The notes under the pieces were generated by a model, which saw nothing but the letters and a program-made list of their open reading frames with translations, ran no database searches and was not told the DNA's origin. Below are positions 53,324 through 61,328 of a DNA stretch of 64,000 bases, piece by piece; the stretch's first letter is position 1; each line of letters opens with the position of its first letter. This DNA comes from Lysobacter_K sp043738095. Lineage in GTDB: Bacteria; Pseudomonadota; Gammaproteobacteria; Xanthomonadales; Xanthomonadaceae. A program made the position numbers and the translations under genes. Location of the stretch: assembly GCA_043738095.1 (NCBI GenBank), contig JAYSZI010000083.1:1-64000 (forward strand), in the 5' to 3' direction.

Positions 53324-53815
53324 TCATTGCGTCGTAGCCGTTTTGAGTGCGTCGAGCACGGCCTGGGCGTGGCCTGCTACTTTCACCGGACGCCAGCACT
53401 GGGCGATGACGCCAGCCGGATCGATCAGAAAGGTGCTGCGCTCGATGCCAAGGCTTTTTCGGCCGTACAGGGTCTTTTCCTTGATCACCCCGAATGCGTG
53501 ACACAGGGCCCCATCGGTATCGCTGATCAGATCGAACGCGAAGCCCTGTTTGCTACAGAAATTCTGGTGCGATTTGATCGAATCGCGCGATACGCCCAAC
53601 ACCGCCGCGCCAAGCTGCTGAAACTGGGGCAACAGGGTGTTGAAGTCGATGCCTTCGGTGGTGCAGCCCGGAGTGCTGTCCTTCGGGTAGAAATACAGCA
53701 CCAGCCATTGGCCGGCGTAGTCGGAAAGGCGGGCGGTCGCGCCACTGGCAAGGGCTACAGGCAGATCGGGAAGGCGGTCGCCGCTGTCGAGCATGCTCAC
53801 GTTCAATCCCGTCAT
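53324..53815 (-). CDS. bcp: Thioredoxin-dependent peroxiredoxin, Bcp/PrxQ type
   Basis: ATG 53815 (GGAAG upstream) gives 163 residues. The peroxidatic Cys lies in PKDSTPGCTTEGIDF, and a Cys in QNFCSKQGF five residues into the following helix region is in the position of some resolving Cys. VLYFYPKD and GVIKEKTLYGRKSLGIERSTFLID are typical of Bcp. It reduces hydroperoxides in the cytoplasm. Confidence 0.9.
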   Translation of the reverse strand: MTGLNVSMLDSGDRLPDLPVALASGATARLSDYAGQWLVLYFYPKDSTPGCTTEGIDFNTLLPQFQQLGAAVLGVSRDSIKSHQNFCSKQGFAFDLISDTDGALCHAFGVIKEKTLYGRKSLGIERSTFLIDPAGVIAQCWRPVKVAGHAQAVLDALKTATTQ

Positions 53816-53910
53816 TCCACTTCCAGTCCCTTCGGGTCCAAGCCAGCGGCAATCTGTTCCACCGTACCGAGACAATGCCGGGTACTGGGTGCGCCCGCAA
53901 TGACTTGTCG

Positions 53911-54471
53911 CTAGAACTTCATCGGGTCCATGATCGCGTCGAGATTGAGGTGGTCACAGAACTCAAGGAAGTCATCGCGCAGCGCGGCGATATGCATCGT
54001 GGCAGGCACGCCGATGGTGATCTGTGCAGAAAACATGTCCGCGCCGGTCTGCATGGCGCGGTAGCGTGAGCAGTGCAGGCTCTCGATCGTGATGCCCTGG
54101 CGATCGAAGAAGTCTGCCAGTTGGAACAGGATGCCGGGCTTGTCGGAGGCTACGACCTCGACGATGTACGGCAACAGATCGGACTGCACCTGCTTCGGGC
54201 CCGTGCGGTACCAGACCAGTTTCAGGCCTTCCTCACGTTCAAGCCGGGTCAGCATCGCTTCGAGCTTGGCTACCGCGTCCCAAGAGCCAACCGCCAGCGC
54301 GGTAACCGAGACGTCGCGACCGACGGTGGACAGGCGCGCGTCGACCAGGTTGCAGCCGCTGTCGGAGATGCGACGCGTCACGGATAGCAGTGGCGACTCC
54401 GGATGCGTCGTGTAGGCGTTGATCAGGAGGTGGTTTTCATTCGGCGACGGCCGGGAAGCGGATTCAGTCAA
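53911..54471 (-). CDS. gcvR: Glycine cleavage system regulator GcvR-like, two ACT domains
   Basis: From TTG 54471 the protein has 186 residues; no ATG gives a complete first domain. Two ACT domains are visible: LLINAYTTHPESPLLSVTRRISDSGCNLVDARLS (about 17-50) and YIVEVVASDKPGILFQLADFFDRQGITIESLHC (about 100-132). GcvR proteins modulate GcvA in glycine control, and neighbours dapA and bcp often share this order. The start codon is uncertain. Confidence 0.82.
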   Translation of the reverse strand: MTESASRPSPNENHLLINAYTTHPESPLLSVTRRISDSGCNLVDARLSTVGRDVSVTALAVGSWDAVAKLEAMLTRLEREEGLKLVWYRTGPKQVQSDLLPYIVEVVASDKPGILFQLADFFDRQGITIESLHCSRYRAMQTGADMFSAQITIGVPATMHIAALRDDFLEFCDHLNLDAIMDPMKF

Positions 54472-54666
54472 GGCGGCGCCTGCTTGGAGGGGGACGTATC
54501 CCTGATGCGTCCGGAAAACCACGTCCGGGTCGGATACTGAACGGTGGCCGTAGTCGGTTGCGGCTCGAGGCAGCATACTTGCCCGCGCTTTCGGCCCGCA
54601 AGTAACATCGCCCCGGGCGACCTCCGCGCCAACCCCCTCCGCGCGCCCCGCGCAAAGGCCCTGCAC

Positions 54667-55578
54667 TTGCACCTGCGACTTTCCGGCAGCATTACCGCGC
54701 TGGCGACACCTTTCGGCGTCCAAGGCGAAATCGATCTCGACGCCTGGCACCGGCTGCTGACGCTGCAGCTGGCCGGTGGCACCCAGGCGGTCGTGGTCGC
54801 CGGGTCGACCGGCGAGGCTGCGGCGCTGTACGACCGCGAGTACGACACCCTGCTGCGCAGCGCGGTCGAACTCGTCGCCGGGCGCATCCCGGTGCTCGCG
54901 GGTACCGGCATGTCCAGTACCGCCAAGACGATCGAACAGACGCGTCGCGCACGCGCCTTGGGCGCCGATGCGGCCTTGGTGGTGACACCCCCGTACGTGC
55001 GTCCGACCCAGCCCGGCCTAGTCGCCCATTACCGCGCGGTGGCCGACGACAACGCGTTGCCGATCGTGCTTTACAACGTGCCCTCGCGCACCGGCTGCGA
55101 CATGCTCCCGGCCACCGTGGCGGAGTTGGCGCCTCATCCGCGCATCCTCGGTATCAAGGAGGCGTGTTCCGACGTCGAACGCATCGCCGCGTTGCTTGCG
55201 TTCAAGGGTGCCGAGTTCAAGGTGTTCAGTGGCGACGATGGAACCGCATGCAGGGCAATGCTGGCTGGTTGCGATGGCGTCGTGTCGGTCGCGTCCAATG
55301 CTTTGCCGGGGTCGTTCCGCCGCCTGTGCGATCTCGCCCGCCGTGGGAGGCGCGATGCGGCGGAAAGCTGGAATGCACAACTGTCGCCAGCTTGTGATTT
55401 TCTCAGCATCGAATCCAACCCGATCCCGATCAAGGCGCTGCTGGCGCGGTTGGGCATAGGCCACGGTTTGCGCTTGCCGTTGTTGCCGTTGTCGGCCGCC
55501 CACGAGGGCTTCGCCGCGACGATCGCGCAGACCGTGCGCGAGCTTGAACAAGATTCCCACGACGCGTTCGTGGCCTGA
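54667..55578 (+). CDS. dapA: 4-hydroxy-tetrahydrodipicolinate synthase
   Basis: TTG 54667 places the start ten residues before the conserved SGSITALATPF, giving 303 residues. Key residues: GSTGEAA (Thr of the active site), YNVPSRTGCDM (Tyr), and the Schiff-base Lys in ILGIKEACSD. It condenses pyruvate with aspartate semialdehyde on the lysine/diaminopimelate pathway. No ATG fits. The lipoprotein gene follows by 20 bp, as dapA-bamC in E. coli. Confidence 0.92.
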   Translation: MHLRLSGSITALATPFGVQGEIDLDAWHRLLTLQLAGGTQAVVVAGSTGEAAALYDREYDTLLRSAVELVAGRIPVLAGTGMSSTAKTIEQTRRARALGADAALVVTPPYVRPTQPGLVAHYRAVADDNALPIVLYNVPSRTGCDMLPATVAELAPHPRILGIKEACSDVERIAALLAFKGAEFKVFSGDDGTACRAMLAGCDGVVSVASNALPGSFRRLCDLARRGRRDAAESWNAQLSPACDFLSIESNPIPIKALLARLGIGHGLRLPLLPLSAAHEGFAATIAQTVRELEQDSHDAFVA

Positions 55579-55598
55579 ATTACCTAGGAGATAGATCC

Positions 55599-56126
55599 AT
55601 GCATGCTTCCGTTTCGATGTCCCGCGCCGCCGTAGCCGGCCTGATCGTGGTCGGCCTGCTCGGCGCCACGGGTTGCGGCTGGTTCCGCAAGGGCGACAAG
55701 TTGTACGCGCAAAGCGCCGAAAGCCGTCCGCTGGAAGTGCCGCCCGACCTCGACCAGCCGCGCACCGATGGGGCGATGGGCGCGCCGGCCGGTTCGGTGA
55801 CCGCATCGGGCCGTGCCGCGGCCGGACCGGTGGCGGTCAGCACCACCGCTAAGACGATTGGCTTTACCACCGCCGGCACCCGCGATCAGGTGTTCGACAA
55901 GGTCGGCACAGCGCTGGCCGCCATCGACGGCGTCAACGTCGCCAGCCGCGCGCAGTTGCTGGGGGCGTTCGATGTGAACTACGGTGGCAGCAATTTCCTC
56001 GTGCGCGTCAGCGCGATCGAGGCCGGGACCTACGTGTCCGCGGTCGACCCGCGCGGGCTGCCGGCGACCGGCGAGGCGCCGGCCAAGCTGATCGCGGCGT
56101 TGCAGGCGAAGCTCGGCGGCAACTGA
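55599..56126 (+). CDS. BamC-like outer-membrane lipoprotein
   Basis: A 175-aa lipoprotein with signal VAGLIVVGLLGATGC (lipid Cys about 25). The following KLYAQSAESRPLEVPPDLDQPR is like the unstructured BamC N-terminus that binds BamD. The rest (about 85-175) is one small domain rather than the two helix-grip domains of E. coli BamC. Position after dapA supports the assignment. AGGAGATAG precedes ATG 55599. Confidence 0.78.
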   Translation: MHASVSMSRAAVAGLIVVGLLGATGCGWFRKGDKLYAQSAESRPLEVPPDLDQPRTDGAMGAPAGSVTASGRAAAGPVAVSTTAKTIGFTTAGTRDQVFDKVGTALAAIDGVNVASRAQLLGAFDVNYGGSNFLVRVSAIEAGTYVSAVDPRGLPATGEAPAKLIAALQAKLGGN

Positions 56127-56153
56127 CGCGCAGATTTCCTGTCCGGCAACAAC

Positions 56154-56184
56154 GAAACGGGCGCCCATTGGGCGCCCGTTTCGG
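56154..56184 (+). terminator. Strong bidirectional terminator between bamC-like gene and fdxA
   Basis: A perfect 14-bp stem (CGAAACGGGCGCCC, 56154-56167, with its complement 56171-56184) around a 3-nt loop, followed by GTTTTG on the plus strand. It lies between two convergent genes and can serve both. Confidence 0.85.
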
Positions 56185-56213
56185 TTTTGCCGAAGCCGCG
56201 GTGCAGGGCGCGA

Positions 56214-56537
56214 TCAGCGTTCGAGCAGTTCGAGCTTGCCCGGCTTGTCTTCCCAATCCTTCGCATCCGCCGGGGCATCCTTGCGCGTGGTGATCACGGG
56301 CCACGCCTTGGCGAGGTCGGCATTGAGCGCGACGAACGCTTCCTGACCGGCTGGCACATCGTCTTCGGGATAGATCGCATTGACCGGGCATTCGGGCTCG
56401 CACAAGGTGCAGTCGATGCATTCGTCCGGATCGATCACCAGGAAGTTGGGACCCTCGTGAAAACAGTCGACCGGGCACACCTCGACACAGTCGGTGTACT
56501 TGCACTTGATACATGCTTCGGTAACGACGAACGGCAT
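56214..56537 (-). CDS. fdxA: Seven-iron ferredoxin
   Basis: A 107-aa FdxA. MPFVVTEACIKCKYTDCVEVCPVDCFHEG holds the [3Fe-4S]/[4Fe-4S] cysteines, CIDCTLCEPECPVNAI the second set. The extended C-terminus (KAWPVITTRKDAPADAKDWEDKPGK) is standard for this Azotobacter-type family. It is a single-electron carrier in the cytoplasm. Confidence 0.95.
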   Translation of the reverse strand: MPFVVTEACIKCKYTDCVEVCPVDCFHEGPNFLVIDPDECIDCTLCEPECPVNAIYPEDDVPAGQEAFVALNADLAKAWPVITTRKDAPADAKDWEDKPGKLELLER

Positions 56538-56741
56538 GATGGAGTTCCGATAGAGGCAGCGCGAAGGGCAATTGTAGCCAGTCGCGTGGCGCGCGCCCAT
56601 GCACGCCGTCGGTCTGACCCGGTGGCAGCAAAAACCGTCAGTTCCTTTCAATCGCGTAGCGCGGATCCGATTGCAGAGAAGCTGATCCAGAACAGTGCCC
56701 ATGCGTTTCTGACGGTCTGTAAATTCCCGGGTGCCCAAAAA

Positions 56742-56771
56742 AAGAGCCCGCATATTGCTATGCGGGCTCTT
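56742..56771 (-). terminator. Terminator downstream of tRNA-Glu
   Basis: A perfect 13-bp stem AAGAGCCCGCATA / TATGCGGGCTCTT (56742-56754, 56759-56771) with a TTGC loop. On the minus strand the run of T (56735-56743 complement) follows directly, as in a Rho-independent terminator, 50 bp past the tRNA. Confidence 0.88.
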
Positions 56772-56821
56772 GGCGAACTACTCGTTGGTACAAGTCGCTA
56801 AATAAGCGGGTCGCTGAAAAA

Positions 56822-56897
56822 TGGTGCTCCCAACGAGATTCGAACTCGTGTTTTAGCCTTGAGAGGGCCACGTCCTAGGCCTCTAGACGATGGGAGC
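56822..56897 (-). tRNA. tRNA-Glu (anticodon CTC)
   Basis: A 76-nt cloverleaf on the minus strand. The acceptor stem pairs GCTCCCA with TGGGAGC, the discriminator is A and CCA is encoded (56822-56824 complement). The D arm is GTCTAGAGGCCTAGGAC; the anticodon loop is CTCTCAA with anticodon CTC; the T arm is CGAGTTCGAATCTCG. The identity fits the E. coli tRNA-Glu layout but with CTC rather than TTC. Confidence 0.96.
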
Positions 56898-56934
56898 AAA
56901 CCCGCGCCGGACTCTCAACGTCACGCGGCCTGCT

Positions 56935-56963
56935 AGTATATGCGCCGCTGTTGCCGCCGGCAA
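56935..56963 (-). promoter_or_regulatory. Sigma-70 promoter of tRNA-Glu
   Basis: On the minus strand, TTGCCG (-35, 56963-56958), a 17-bp spacer, and TATACT (-10, 56940-56935) stand about 38 bp before the tRNA 5' end. Spacing is ideal and the -10 differs by one base from TATAAT. Confidence 0.75.
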
Positions 56964-57007
56964 TGGTTAATCAGCCACCCCATTGGAAAGCGGCCACGTC
57001 CGCATCG

Positions 57008-58339
57008 ATGCGACCACAAACCGACTCCGTCATCCTCGCGCCGCGAATCATTCCGCGCGACTCGCACAACGTGTCGCGCAAGGACATGAGCCCGAACGCG
57101 CTGCGTGTGCTGTACCGCCTGCGCGACGCCGGCTTCACTGCTTATCTAGTCGGCGGCGCCGTCCGCGACATCCTGGTCGGTGGCCATCCTAAGGATTTCG
57201 ACGTTGCCACCTCGGCCACGCCGGAGCAGGTCAAGCAGCAATTCCGCAACTGCCGGTTGATTGGCCGGCGGTTCCGCCTCGCGCACGTGGTGTATGGCCG
57301 CGAGATCATCGAGGTCGCGACGTTCCGCGCCAATGTCGATGACGGCAGCGGCGACCGCGAGTTGCACGAGGGCGGCCGGCTGCTGCGCGACAACGTCTAC
57401 GGCACGATCGAAGACGACGCGATCCGCCGCGACTTCACCTGCAACGCGCTGTATTACGCGATCGAGGATTTCTCGGTGCGCGATTACACCGGCGGCTTCG
57501 AGGACGTGCAGAACCGGCTCATGCGCCTGATAGGCGACCCCGAAACGCGTTACCGCGAAGACCCGGTACGGATGCTGCGCGGCGTGCGGCTGGCGGCGAA
57601 GCTCGGTTTCGAGATCGAGACCGCAACCGCCGCGCCGATCCCCGACCTGGCCGCGTTGCTGTCCGAATCGGCGCCGGCTCGCCTGTTCGAGGAGTGCCTC
57701 AAGCTGTTCCTGTCCGGGCACGCGGTACAGAGTTTTCTTGGTCTGGAGCGCTATGGCGTGCTGCCGGCGTTGTTGCCGGAGACCGCGGCCGCGCTCAAGT
57801 CCAATCGCAGCGGCGCCTTGCGCGCGATGTTGCTCGAAGGGTTGGCCGGCACCGACAAGCGCGTGGCCAATGACGAACCGGTCTCGCCCGCGTTCTTGTT
57901 CGCGTTGCTGCTGTGGCCGGCGTACTGCCGCGCGCTGATGACGCTGCAGGCGCAAGGTATGCACGCAATCGAAGCGCAGCGCCGCGCCGCCGACCGCGTC
58001 ACCGTGCATCAACTGTCGATGATCGCGCTGCCGCGCCGGTTCTCATTGCCGATGCAGGAGATCTGGCTGCTGCAATCGCGCTTCTCGCAGCGTCAGCGCA
58101 AGCGCGTGTTCCGCCTGCTCGCGCACCCGCGTTTCCGCGCCGCCTACGATTTTCTGCTGCTGCGCATGACCGCGTCGAACGAACACCTCGACGACGTCAC
58201 GTTCTGGACCGAGGCTCAGCAGCATCCCGATGCCATCGCCGCGCAGCTGGACGTGCACCCGGCGGCGAACTTCGACGAGCCCGGCGAGCCGCGCAAGCGT
58301 CGCCGCCGTCGCAGCGGTGCGGCGCCGACGGCGGAGTGA
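57008..58339 (+). CDS. pcnB: Poly(A) polymerase I
   Basis: ATG 57008 gives 443 residues and begins near the conserved LAPRIIPRD; upstream in-frame TTG 56951 and ATG 56963 overlap the tRNA promoter. The nucleotidyltransferase core has AYLVGGAVRDILVGGHPKDFDVAT with the catalytic DxD, followed by RRFRLAHVVYG and RRDFTCNALYY. A basic Arg-rich tail (KRRRRRRSG) is typical of PcnB. It adds poly(A) tails that promote RNA decay. Its stop overlaps folK. Confidence 0.92.
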   Translation: MRPQTDSVILAPRIIPRDSHNVSRKDMSPNALRVLYRLRDAGFTAYLVGGAVRDILVGGHPKDFDVATSATPEQVKQQFRNCRLIGRRFRLAHVVYGREIIEVATFRANVDDGSGDRELHEGGRLLRDNVYGTIEDDAIRRDFTCNALYYAIEDFSVRDYTGGFEDVQNRLMRLIGDPETRYREDPVRMLRGVRLAAKLGFEIETATAAPIPDLAALLSESAPARLFEECLKLFLSGHAVQSFLGLERYGVLPALLPETAAALKSNRSGALRAMLLEGLAGTDKRVANDEPVSPAFLFALLLWPAYCRALMTLQAQGMHAIEAQRRAADRVTVHQLSMIALPRRFSLPMQEIWLLQSRFSQRQRKRVFRLLAHPRFRAAYDFLLLRMTASNEHLDDVTFWTEAQQHPDAIAAQLDVHPAANFDEPGEPRKRRRRRSGAAPTAE

Positions 58340-58836
58340 ACGTCGCGACGATCGCTTTCGTTGGCTTGGGTGGCAACGTCGGCGACGCTGCGGCTAGCCT
58401 GCGTGAGGCCCTCACCGCGCTGCAGGGCATGCCGCAGATCCGATTGCTACGCGCCTCGCGGCTGTACCGCACGCCGGCGTGGGGCATCACTGCGCAAGCG
58501 GATTTCGTCAATGCCGTGGCGATGATCGAAACCACGCTGGCGCCATCGGCGTTGTTGGCGCAGCTTTTGCGGATCGAGCACGCCGCCGGTCGCGATCGGC
58601 GTGCTGACGGTAGTGACCGCTGGGGGCCACGAATTCTGGATCTTGATCTGCTGCTGTACGGCGATGCCATCATCGACTTGCCGGGTCTCAAAGTGCCGCA
58701 CCCACATCTGCACGAACGCGCGTTCGTCCTGGTGCCGTTGCTGGAGATCGCCCCGCTGGTGCGTATTCCCGGCCGGGGTGCCGCGGCTGACTTGCTTGCG
58801 ACGATGGCGGCCGGCGACATACAAGCGCTAGGCTAG
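58336..58836 (+). CDS. folK: 2-amino-4-hydroxy-6-hydroxymethyldihydropteridine pyrophosphokinase
   Basis: GTG 58336 overlaps the pcnB stop (GTGA), giving 166 residues starting NVATIAFVGLGGNVGDAAASL. FolK signatures LYRTPAWG, GRDRRADGSDRWGPRILDLDLLLYG and VPHPHLHERAFVLVPL are complete. It makes the dihydropterin pyrophosphate for folate. Four bases separate it from panB. Confidence 0.94.
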   Translation: MNVATIAFVGLGGNVGDAAASLREALTALQGMPQIRLLRASRLYRTPAWGITAQADFVNAVAMIETTLAPSALLAQLLRIEHAAGRDRRADGSDRWGPRILDLDLLLYGDAIIDLPGLKVPHPHLHERAFVLVPLLEIAPLVRIPGRGAAADLLATMAAGDIQALG

Positions 58837-58840
58837 GCAC

Positions 58841-59656
58841 ATGTATACCGACACCCCCGACAAACCCTGGACCGTGCCGGCGCTGCTGGAGGCCAAACGC
58901 GAGCAGCGCAAGCTGGTGATGCTGACTTGCTACGACGCCGGCTTCGCCCGCACGCTCGATGCCAATGGCGTTGACCTGATCCTGATCGGCGACTCGCTCG
59001 GCATGGTGGTGCAGGGGCACGACAGCACCTTGCCGGTGACCGTCGACGACATCGCGTACCACACCGCCTGCGTCGCCCGTGGACTGGCGCGCGCGCTGCT
59101 GATCGCCGACCTGCCGTTCCTTGCCGACGCGACCCCCGAACGCGCTCTTGATGCCTCGATGCAGCTGCTGCGCGCCGGCGCTGGGATGGTCAAGCTCGAG
59201 GGCGCCGGGCACAAGCTCGACGTGATCCGTTTCCTGGTCGAACGCGAGATCCCGGTGTGCGCGCATCTCGGCCTCACCCCGCAATCGGTGCTGCGACTGG
59301 GCGGTTACAAGGTCCAGGGCCGCGATGAAGCCGCGGCGACGAAACTGCGCGCCGATGCGAGCGCGGTCGCCGAAGCCGGCGCTGCGTTGCTGGTGCTGGA
59401 GTGCGTACCCACACCGGTCGCTGGCGCGATCACGGCCGATTTGGCGATCCCGACGATCGGCATCGGCGCCGGCCCGCAATGCGACGGCCAAGTGTTAGTG
59501 CTGCATGACCTGCTGGGGCTGGCCAGCGGCCACCGCCGGCCGAAATTCGTCAAGGACTTCCTTGCGCAGGGCGGTTCGGTCGCCGGCGCCGTGTCGGCGT
59601 TCGCAGCAGCAGTGCGCGACGGCAGCTTCCCCGACGCCGAACACTCCTACGCCTGA
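58841..59656 (+). CDS. panB: Ketopantoate hydroxymethyltransferase
   Basis: A 271-aa PanB. Typical parts are KLVMLTCYDAGFARTLD, LIGDSLGMVVQGHDSTLPVTVDDI, LIADLPF, VKLEGAG, HLGLTPQSV and VLECVP with the GIGAGPQCDGQVLVLHDLLG end. It converts 2-ketoisovalerate to ketopantoate for pantothenate. It is followed after 8 bp by panC. Confidence 0.96.
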   Translation: MYTDTPDKPWTVPALLEAKREQRKLVMLTCYDAGFARTLDANGVDLILIGDSLGMVVQGHDSTLPVTVDDIAYHTACVARGLARALLIADLPFLADATPERALDASMQLLRAGAGMVKLEGAGHKLDVIRFLVEREIPVCAHLGLTPQSVLRLGGYKVQGRDEAAATKLRADASAVAEAGAALLVLECVPTPVAGAITADLAIPTIGIGAGPQCDGQVLVLHDLLGLASGHRRPKFVKDFLAQGGSVAGAVSAFAAAVRDGSFPDAEHSYA

Positions 59657-59664
59657 CAACCGCC

Positions 59665-60528
59665 GTGACGATCGAAACCATTACCGCGCTCGACCGGCTG
59701 CGCGCGTGCGTCGGCGGATGGAAGCGGGCGGGTCTGCGGGTCGGTTTCGTGCCGACCATGGGCAACCTGCACGCCGGCCACCAGTCGCTGATCACGCTCG
59801 CACGCGAGCAGGCCGACCGCGTCGTCGCCAGCGTGTTCGTCAACCCGACCCAGTTCGGTCCGGGCGAGGATTTCGCCCGCTACCCGCGCACACCCGAGCA
59901 GGACACAGCGGCTCTGGCTGCCGCCGGCTGCGACGCGCTCTGGTTACCCCCTGTGGACACGATGTATCCGTACGGGGCCGACGCTACCGTGCAAGTGCGG
60001 GTGCCGGGCGTGACCGGCGTGCTGGAAGGCGAGCATCGGCCTGGACATTTCGACGGCGTCGCGACCGTGGTCGCGCGGCTGTTCAACCAGGTGCAGCCGG
60101 ACATCGCGGTGTTCGGGCGCAAGGATTACCAGCAGCTGGCGGTGATCCGGTATCTGGTGCGCGATCTGGCATTTCCCGTCGGGGTCATCGCCGCGGCGAC
60201 GTTGCGCGAGCCAGATGGATTGGCGATGAGTTCGCGCAACCAGTACCTGTCGGCGGCCGAGCGCCCGCGTGCCGCCGAGATCCAACGCGTGCTGCAGGCG
60301 ATGCGCGAGGCGCACCTTACCGGCGCAGCGCGCACCGAGGTCGAGTCGGCTGCGTTGGCGCGGCTGCGTAGCGCCGGTTTCGAGCCCGACTACGCCGCAC
60401 TGCGACGGCCCGATCTGTCGCTGCCCGATGACGGCGACATTGGGCCGCGGGTCGCACTGGTCGCCGCGAAGCTGGGCCGGACCCGGCTGATCGACAATTT
60501 GGAAATCGACGCGGTCCAAGCTAGTTGA
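59665..60528 (+). CDS. panC: Pantothenate synthetase
   Basis: GTG 59665 gives 287 residues. The HIGH-type signature FVPTMGNLHAGHQSL, NPTQFGPGEDFARYPRT, KDYQQLAVI and the KMSKS-like SSRNQYLS mark PanC. It joins pantoate and beta-alanine using ATP. It ends the pcnB-folK-panB-panC run. Confidence 0.95.
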   Translation: MTIETITALDRLRACVGGWKRAGLRVGFVPTMGNLHAGHQSLITLAREQADRVVASVFVNPTQFGPGEDFARYPRTPEQDTAALAAAGCDALWLPPVDTMYPYGADATVQVRVPGVTGVLEGEHRPGHFDGVATVVARLFNQVQPDIAVFGRKDYQQLAVIRYLVRDLAFPVGVIAAATLREPDGLAMSSRNQYLSAAERPRAAEIQRVLQAMREAHLTGAARTEVESAALARLRSAGFEPDYAALRRPDLSLPDDGDIGPRVALVAAKLGRTRLIDNLEIDAVQAS

Positions 60529-60925
60529 TACAACAAGGCCCGAGCTGCGGCTTGCTCGCATGCCGAAAGCAAAAGTGCCAAGCGGCCATTGTCGGGAAGG
60601 CAGCGAGCCGTGCGAAACCCCGCAATTCGTAGCGCCTGGCGTGGTCATCCGGCGCACGCCGGAATGGGTCCCCCCAAGACCATCGCCCCCGGGTTAGATG
60701 ATCCGGACGAACCGGACCGCGTTCGCGGCAAGGTTGACGTAGAGAACCAGGGGTGTCGATCCAGCTTTTGTCGTGCCGCCAAGGGCGCGACGGGGGCGTT
60801 CGCGGCCCACGGGTTTTGGCTTTCACCGTTTGGGAACGTTCCCACCGTCTTAGCGCTCATGTTGCGCTGCGCCATGCACTGCTAGACTTTGGATTCCAGC
60901 CCACGCGCCGTGGACGAGAACCGAC
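60529..60925 (+). other. 397-bp intergenic region before panD
   Basis: No gene with a believable ribosome site was found. An imperfect palindrome ATCCGGCG-CAC-GCCGGAAT lies near 60647 but has no T run. The GGGAACGTTCCC palindrome near 60833 could be an operator; nothing identifies its regulator. The panD promoter should be here. Confidence 0.4.
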
Positions 60926-61309
60926 ATGCAATTGACCCTGCTCAAGGCCAAGATCCACCGCGTTACCGTGACCCACGCCGAGCTGCATTACGAAGGCTCC
61001 TGCGCGATCGACGGCCGTTTGCTCGACATCTCCGGCATCCGCGAGTACGAGATGGTGCATATCTACAACGTCAACAATGGCCAGCGCTTCGCGACTTACG
61101 CGATCCGCGGCGAAGAGGGCAGCGGCGTGATTTCGGTCAACGGCGCGGCCGCGCACCTGGCCCAGCCCGGGGACCTGGTGATCATCTGCGCTTACGGCGT
61201 CTGCGACGAGGCGGAGGCGGTCCAGTACAAGCCGACGCTCGTGTACGTGGATCGTCACAACCATCTGACCCATACCAACCATTCGATGCCGGCGCAAGCC
61301 GCGGCCTGA
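60926..61309 (+). CDS. panD: Aspartate 1-decarboxylase precursor
   Basis: A 127-aa PanD, normal length. The self-cleavage site Gly24-Ser25 is in HYEGSCAIDG; the new Ser becomes the pyruvoyl group. VHIYNVNNGQRFATYAI and NGAAAHLAQPGDLVIICAYG are conserved. It makes beta-alanine for PanC. Confidence 0.96.
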   Translation: MQLTLLKAKIHRVTVTHAELHYEGSCAIDGRLLDISGIREYEMVHIYNVNNGQRFATYAIRGEEGSGVISVNGAAAHLAQPGDLVIICAYGVCDEAEAVQYKPTLVYVDRHNHLTHTNHSMPAQAAA

Positions 61310-61328
61310 CCGCATACCGGAGCGGCCC

